Source: Agrobacterium tumefaciens (GTDB lineage: Bacteria > Pseudomonadota > Alphaproteobacteria > Rhizobiales > Rhizobiaceae). Taken from it: a stretch of DNA of 64,000 bases. Position 1 is the stretch's first letter, and each line of letters starts with the position of its first letter. A model generated the notes under the pieces. It was not told the DNA's origin, ran no database searches, and was given only the letters and a program-made list of their open reading frames with translations. Below are positions 60,501 to 64,000 of this stretch, one piece after another. The stretch is from NCBI GenBank assembly GCA_017744915.1, contig JAGIAH010000008.1:1-64000 (forward strand), given 5' to 3'. Position numbers and translations under genes: made by a program.

Positions 60501-61049
60501 TTATGAACGCATTGCCAGCGCCAGCGTCACCATCGCGAAACCCTGCATGATGAGGTCTATCGCGAGAAACAGGCCGAGCACCCAGAGGCTGTTGACCGGC
60601 CAGCCGGCGGCAATCACCAGACCCGCAAGCGTCGTCACCGCGCCGGCCGTGGCGACCCAGCCCCAGCCCGTCGCCGGTTTCAGCCTGAAGCCGACAACGA
60701 GGCGGAAAATGCCGGCGACAATCAGCGAGATCGCCATCAGCAGGGTCAGCACGGCGGCCGTCAGATCGGGGTTCTGGAAGGCGATGACGCCGGCGATGGC
60801 ATAAAGCAGGCCGCTCAGCGTCCAGAACAGCGCGCTTTCCCATCCCTTCACCTGAAAGGCATGAAAAAGCTGCAGCACGCCGCCAGTCAGCATCATGACG
60901 CCGATATAAAAGACGGAGGCAACGGTGGCGATGAAGAGATTGCCGAGCGCGATGACGCCAAAGGCCAGAAGAACGAGGCCGAGGGCCAGCAACCAGCCCC
61001 ACTTTGCTTTCAGCGGTGAAAATCCGGATGCATTGAGACTCTGCGTCAT
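60501..61049 (-). CDS. HdeD-family membrane protein
   Basis: 182-aa inner-membrane protein with six helices in the DUF308/HdeD arrangement: WGWLLALGLVLLAFGVIALG, VFYIGVMMLTGGVLQLFHAF, a KGWESALFWTLSGLLYAIAG block, LTLLMAISLIVAGIFRLVVG and two more. HdeD is linked to acid resistance in E. coli; in alphaproteobacteria its role is unproven. Start at 61049 (MTQSLNAS); the frame extends 41 codons upstream. Divergent from betI. Confidence 0.9.
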   Translation of the reverse strand: MTQSLNASGFSPLKAKWGWLLALGLVLLAFGVIALGNLFIATVASVFYIGVMMLTGGVLQLFHAFQVKGWESALFWTLSGLLYAIAGVIAFQNPDLTAAVLTLLMAISLIVAGIFRLVVGFRLKPATGWGWVATAGAVTTLAGLVIAAGWPVNSLWVLGLFLAIDLIMQGFAMVTLALAMRS

Positions 61050-61219
61050 GTCGCTGTCTCCATGAATGGGTCGGGTAAAGCTATCACGATTGCACCGTAG
61101 CGCAATGTGCATGCCGAATATTTGATCCAGATCATGAGCCCAAGGGGGCGATAAACCGCCTCTATCCTTCACTCCGTTTCACGCCAGCCGATCCGCGACA
61201 TGAAATGGCGTATTTTTTA

Positions 61220-61239
61220 TTGATTGATCGATCAATCAA
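61220..61239. promoter_or_regulatory. BetI operator palindrome
   Basis: TTGATTGATCGATCAATCAA is a perfect 20-bp palindrome 31 bp before the betI ATG. BetI-type repressors bind TTGATTG-type inverted repeats in bet promoters, and choline releases them, so this is very likely the autoregulatory site of betI-betB-betA. Confidence 0.8.
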
Positions 61240-61270
61240 GAATATTTTGCCTGCCGTCAAGGAGACACTT

Positions 61271-61891
61271 ATGCCCAAGATCGGAATGGAACCTTTGCGC
61301 CGCAAGGCGCTTGTGGATGCGGCTTTGCGCACCATAGGCCACCATGGTTCGCTGAATGTGACAATGTCGGATATTGCCCGGGAAGCGGGCGTGTCGGCGG
61401 CGCTGGCGCATCATTATTTCGGCAGCAAGCAGCAGCTGCTTCTGGAAACCATCCGTAGCCTGCTGCGTGACTTGCGGCGTGATGCTGTTGCGGCGCTGAC
61501 CCGCGCTTCCGGCCCGCGCGAAAGACTGAGCGCCATCGTGCATGTCTCTTTCCAGAGCGACCAGTTCACGCCCGAAACGGTGGCGGCATGGCTTGCCTTT
61601 TACGTCGAGGCGCAGCGCTCGGAAGAAACCCGCCGCCTGCTCGTGCTTTATTCCCGCCGCCTGCGCTCCAATCTCATGGCCAGCCTCAACCGGCTTTGCC
61701 CGCCCGATGATGCCGCGCGCATCGCCGAAGGTGCGGCGGCGCTGATAGACGGGCTTTACATTCGCCACAGCCTGCGTTCCGCCCCGCTCGGCCTCGCTTC
61801 CGCGCCGGTGCTCGTCGAGGATTATTTCGACATGCAGCTCAAATCTTTTCCCGATGGACAGCGCCCGAAGCCGTCCGTCCGCATTCTTTAA
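61271..61891 (+). CDS. betI: TetR-family choline-responsive repressor BetI
   Basis: 206-aa repressor of glycine betaine synthesis. N-terminal helix-turn-helix LNVTMSDIAREAGVSAALAH followed by HYFGSKQQLLLETIR, then the ligand domain with WLAFYVEAQRSEETRRLL and the C-terminal DGLYIRHSLR, all BetI-type. Start at 61271 (MPKIGMEPLRRKALV) after AAGGAGACACTT; the frame extends 22 codons upstream across the operator. It lies 12 bp before betB. Confidence 0.95.
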   Translation: MPKIGMEPLRRKALVDAALRTIGHHGSLNVTMSDIAREAGVSAALAHHYFGSKQQLLLETIRSLLRDLRRDAVAALTRASGPRERLSAIVHVSFQSDQFTPETVAAWLAFYVEAQRSEETRRLLVLYSRRLRSNLMASLNRLCPPDDAARIAEGAAALIDGLYIRHSLRSAPLGLASAPVLVEDYFDMQLKSFPDGQRPKPSVRIL

Positions 61892-61903
61892 GGAGACTTC
61901 GAC

Positions 61904-63397
61904 ATGACCATCGCGGCAACTGGCGACAGGGGGCTCAAGGCCCAGCCGAAAGCCTCGCATTTCATCGACGGCGATTATGTTGAGGATAATACCGGCACGC
62001 CGTTCGAAAGCATCTTCCCGGCCACCGGCGAGGTGATTGCAAGGCTGCATGCGGCAACGCCTGCCATCGTCGAGCGCGCCATCGCCTCGGCCAAACGTGC
62101 GCAGAAGGAATGGGCGGCGATGAGCCCCATGGCGCGCGGCCGCATCCTCAAGCGCGCCGCCGATATCATGCGCGAGCGCAATGATGCGCTTTCGACGCTC
62201 GAGACGCTGGATACCGGCAAGCCCATTCAGGAAACCATCATCGCCGATCCCACCTCCGGTGCCGATGCCTTCGAATTCTTCGGCGGCATCGCCCCTTCCG
62301 CGCTGAACGGTGATTACATCCCCCTCGGCGGCGATTTTGCCTATACCAAGCGCGTGCCGCTCGGCGTCTGCGTCGGTATCGGCGCCTGGAACTATCCGCA
62401 GCAGATCGCCTGCTGGAAGGCGGCGCCGGCCCTCGTTGCCGGCAATGCCATGGTCTTCAAGCCCTCGGAGAATACCCCCCTCGGCGCGCTGAAGATCGCC
62501 GAAATCCTCATTGAGGCCGGCCTGCCGAAGGGCCTCTTCAACGTCATCCAGGGTGACCGCGATACCGGCCCGCTGCTGGTCAACCATCCCGATGTCGCCA
62601 AGGTTTCTCTCACGGGTTCGGTGCCGACCGGCCGCAAGGTGGCGGCTGCCGCTGCCGGGCATCTGAAACATGTGACCATGGAACTTGGCGGCAAGTCGCC
62701 GATGATCGTTTTCGACGATGCCGATATCGAAAGTGCCGTCGGCGGTGCCATGCTCGGCAACTTCTATTCCTCCGGTCAGGTCTGCTCCAATGGCACGCGT
62801 GTCTTCGTACAGAAAAAGGCGAAGGACCGTTTCCTCGAAAACCTGAAGCGCCGCACCGAGGCGATGATCCTCGGCGATCCGCTCGACTACGCCACCCATC
62901 TCGGTCCGCTGGTCTCCAAGGCCCAGCAGGAAAAGGTCCTTGCCTATATCGAAAAGGGCAAGGCGGAAGGCGCGACGCTCGTCACCGGCGGCGGCATTCC
63001 CAACAATGTTTCGGGTGAGGGTGCCTATGTGCAGCCGACCGTTTTTGCGGATGTAACCGACGATATGACCATCGCCCGCGAAGAAATCTTCGGGCCGGTC
63101 ATGTGCGTGCTGGATTTCGAGCATGAGGACGAGGTTCTCACCCGCGCCAATGCCACCGAATTCGGGCTGGCCGGCGGTGTCTTCACCGCCGACCTCGCCC
63201 GCGCCCACCGCGTCGTGGATCGGCTGGAGGCGGGCACGCTGTGGATCAATACCTATAACCTCTGCCCGGTGGAAATCCCCTTCGGCGGCTCCAAACAATC
63301 CGGTTTTGGCCGGGAGAATTCAGCGGCGGCGCTGGAGCATTATAGCGAGCTGAAGACGGTTTATGTGAGCACGGGGAAGGTGGACGCGCCTTATTGA
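61904..63397 (+). CDS. betB: Betaine aldehyde dehydrogenase
   Basis: Oxidises betaine aldehyde to glycine betaine with NAD+, the second step of the osmoprotectant pathway. 497 aa. ALDH motifs: [15 protein letters not shown] (N-terminal cofactor region), [11 protein letters not shown], catalytic Glu in MELGGKSPM, and catalytic Cys in [24 protein letters not shown] precedes the ATG. Second gene of the bet operon; betA follows after a 230-bp gap containing a large inverted repeat. Confidence 0.96.
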   Translation: MTIAATGDRGLKAQPKASHFIDGDYVEDNTGTPFESIFPATGEVIARLHAATPAIVERAIASAKRAQKEWAAMSPMARGRILKRAADIMRERNDALSTLETLDTGKPIQETIIADPTSGADAFEFFGGIAPSALNGDYIPLGGDFAYTKRVPLGVCVGIGAWNYPQQIACWKAAPALVAGNAMVFKPSENTPLGALKIAEILIEAGLPKGLFNVIQGDRDTGPLLVNHPDVAKVSLTGSVPTGRKVAAAAAGHLKHVTMELGGKSPMIVFDDADIESAVGGAMLGNFYSSGQVCSNGTRVFVQKKAKDRFLENLKRRTEAMILGDPLDYATHLGPLVSKAQQEKVLAYIEKGKAEGATLVTGGGIPNNVSGEGAYVQPTVFADVTDDMTIAREEIFGPVMCVLDFEHEDEVLTRANATEFGLAGGVFTADLARAHRVVDRLEAGTLWINTYNLCPVEIPFGGSKQSGFGRENSAAALEHYSELKTVYVSTGKVDAPY

Positions 63398-63405
63398 TGG
63401 TTGTT

Positions 63406-63583
63406 GGGTGGGGCTTACCCCCCTCTGCCCTGCCGGGCATCTCCCCCTCAAGGGGGAGATCGATATGCGGCGAGGGTCGCGCCCATCTCAAGGTCAGAGA
63501 ATGAAGTGGCGGTAGCGCCTCTTGCCGATCTCCCCCCTTGAGGGGGAGATGCCCGGCAGGGCAGAGGGGGGTGAAGCCCACCC
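63406..63583. repeat. Long inverted repeat between betB and betA (family C)
   Basis: Outer arms of about 55 bp (CCCCCTCTGCCCTGCCGGGC ... GCCCGGCAGGGCAGAGGGGG) pair almost perfectly. Each contains its own hairpin CTCCCCCTCAAGGGGGAG. The loop is about 70 bp. Confidence 0.9.
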
Positions 63584-63627
63584 GCCGACAGTCAATCGGA
63601 ACAACCGCTCATCGGAGAGCACAAATC

Positions 63628-64000
63628 ATGCAAGCAGATTACGTCATCGTCGGTTCGGGTTCCGCGGGCTCCGCCATCGCTTATCGCCTGTCGGAAGACG
63701 GTCGTTATTCTGTCATCGTCATCGAGGCTGGCGGTTCCGATTTCGGCCCCTTCATCCAGATGCCGGCGGCACTTGCCTGGCCGATGAGCATGAAGCGCTA
63801 CAATTGGGGTTATCTTTCCGAGCCTGAGCCCAATCTCGACAACCGCCGCATCACCGCCCCGCGCGGCAAGGTCATCGGCGGCTCGTCCTCCATCAATGGC
63901 CTCGTTTATGTGCGCGGCCATGCCGAGGATTTCAATCGCTGGGAGGAGCTTGGCGCGCATGGCTGGGCCTATGCGGACGTGCTGCCTTATTTCAAGCGTA
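63628..64000 (+). CDS. betA: Choline dehydrogenase, N-terminal part (cut by window end)
   Basis: Membrane-associated GMC-family flavoenzyme oxidising choline to betaine aldehyde. The first 124 residues are visible: FAD-binding [18 protein letters not shown] (ADP-binding beta-alpha-beta), the GMC signature [19 protein letters not shown] and [12 protein letters not shown] at 63628 follows CGGAGAGC. The gene runs off the window. Identity follows from motifs and its place behind betI-betB. Confidence 0.95.
   Translation, partial: MQADYVIVGSGSAGSAIAYRLSEDGRYSVIVIEAGGSDFGPFIQMPAALAWPMSMKRYNWGYLSEPEPNLDNRRITAPRGKVIGGSSSINGLVYVRGHAEDFNRWEELGAHGWAYADVLPYFKR

Noticed and set aside
61232..63298. 688-codon open frame antisense to betI-betB
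   Set aside because: Arises from codon bias of betB; composition is Gly/Arg/His-rich without recognisable domains.

Overview
The window is a stretch of a GC-rich alphaproteobacterial chromosome. Several things point to the Rhizobiaceae, most likely Agrobacterium: a CcrM-type methyltransferase, a betI-betB-betA order, a cox cluster followed by ispH-thrB-rnhA, an assimilatory APS-type CysH, and several families of palindromic intergenic elements. The genus is inferred from gene content and remembered gene order, not from a search. Coding density is high. Most genes are housekeeping, and the unusual material lies in toxin-antitoxin loci, small transcripts and repeats.

Layout. 1-5.3 kb: tail of the aa3 cytochrome c oxidase operon (ctaD end, ctaB, a 43-aa CoxF-like protein, ctaG, ctaE, a DUF983 protein, SURF1). 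5.4-8 kb: ispH, thrB, rnhA. 8-12.3 kb: Dabb protein, 1-Cys peroxiredoxin, a free-standing DsbD-alpha-like protein, YqgE, CsbD and a zinc-ribbon metallopeptidase. 12.5-19 kb (minus strand): PAS-GGDEF-EAL protein, GNAT, M16 peptidase, thrC. 19-23.6 kb: lipoprotein, BrnTA, HAD phosphatase, GntR regulator, DUF1284, a periplasmic beta-rich protein. 23.8-33 kb: ccrM, a ParDE remnant, HAD, mutY, a DciA-like protein, a Tat-exported DsbA-like protein, smc and a possible sRNA. 33-46.5 kb: VOC protein, ppdK, Coq7, dicarboxylate symporter, DUF1499, MBL hydrolase, ParDE beside tRNA-Gln, mqo. 46.8-47.5 kb: tRNA-Pro and a 25-aa membrane microprotein. 47.6-55.7 kb: a complete sulfate uptake and assimilation locus (cysNDH divergent from an Rrf2 regulator and sbp-cysTWA). 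56-57 kb: a 24-codon gene with an extreme Shine-Dalgarno, a winged-helix gene and a frameshifted DUF6516 gene. 57-64 kb: quinone oxidoreductase, EAL-CBS-GGDDF protein, orphan ParD, HdeD-like protein, and the choline-to-betaine operon betI-betB-betA, cut by the window edge.

How genes work together. The cox genes supply catalytic subunits, heme O and copper/heme insertion factors for one respiratory complex. The cys genes import sulfate (Sbp-CysTWA), activate it (CysDN) and reduce it (CysH); an Rrf2 regulator with four clustered cysteines sits between the two arms and may bind an 8-bp inverted repeat ahead of sbp. BetI probably controls betBA through a perfect 20-bp palindrome.

Most notable observations: (i) a 24-codon ORF whose ribosome-binding site is complementary to the whole 3' tail of 16S rRNA and which ends in a UUCG terminator, lying downstream of a winged-helix/DUF6516 pair in which the DUF6516 gene carries an apparent 1-nt deletion; (ii) a ParE toxin ORF that has lost its own stop and reads through antisense tRNA-Gln; (iii) a ParD-ParE deletion remnant; (iv) three palindromic repeat families, two of them in several copies; (v) a two-hairpin small-RNA candidate after smc.
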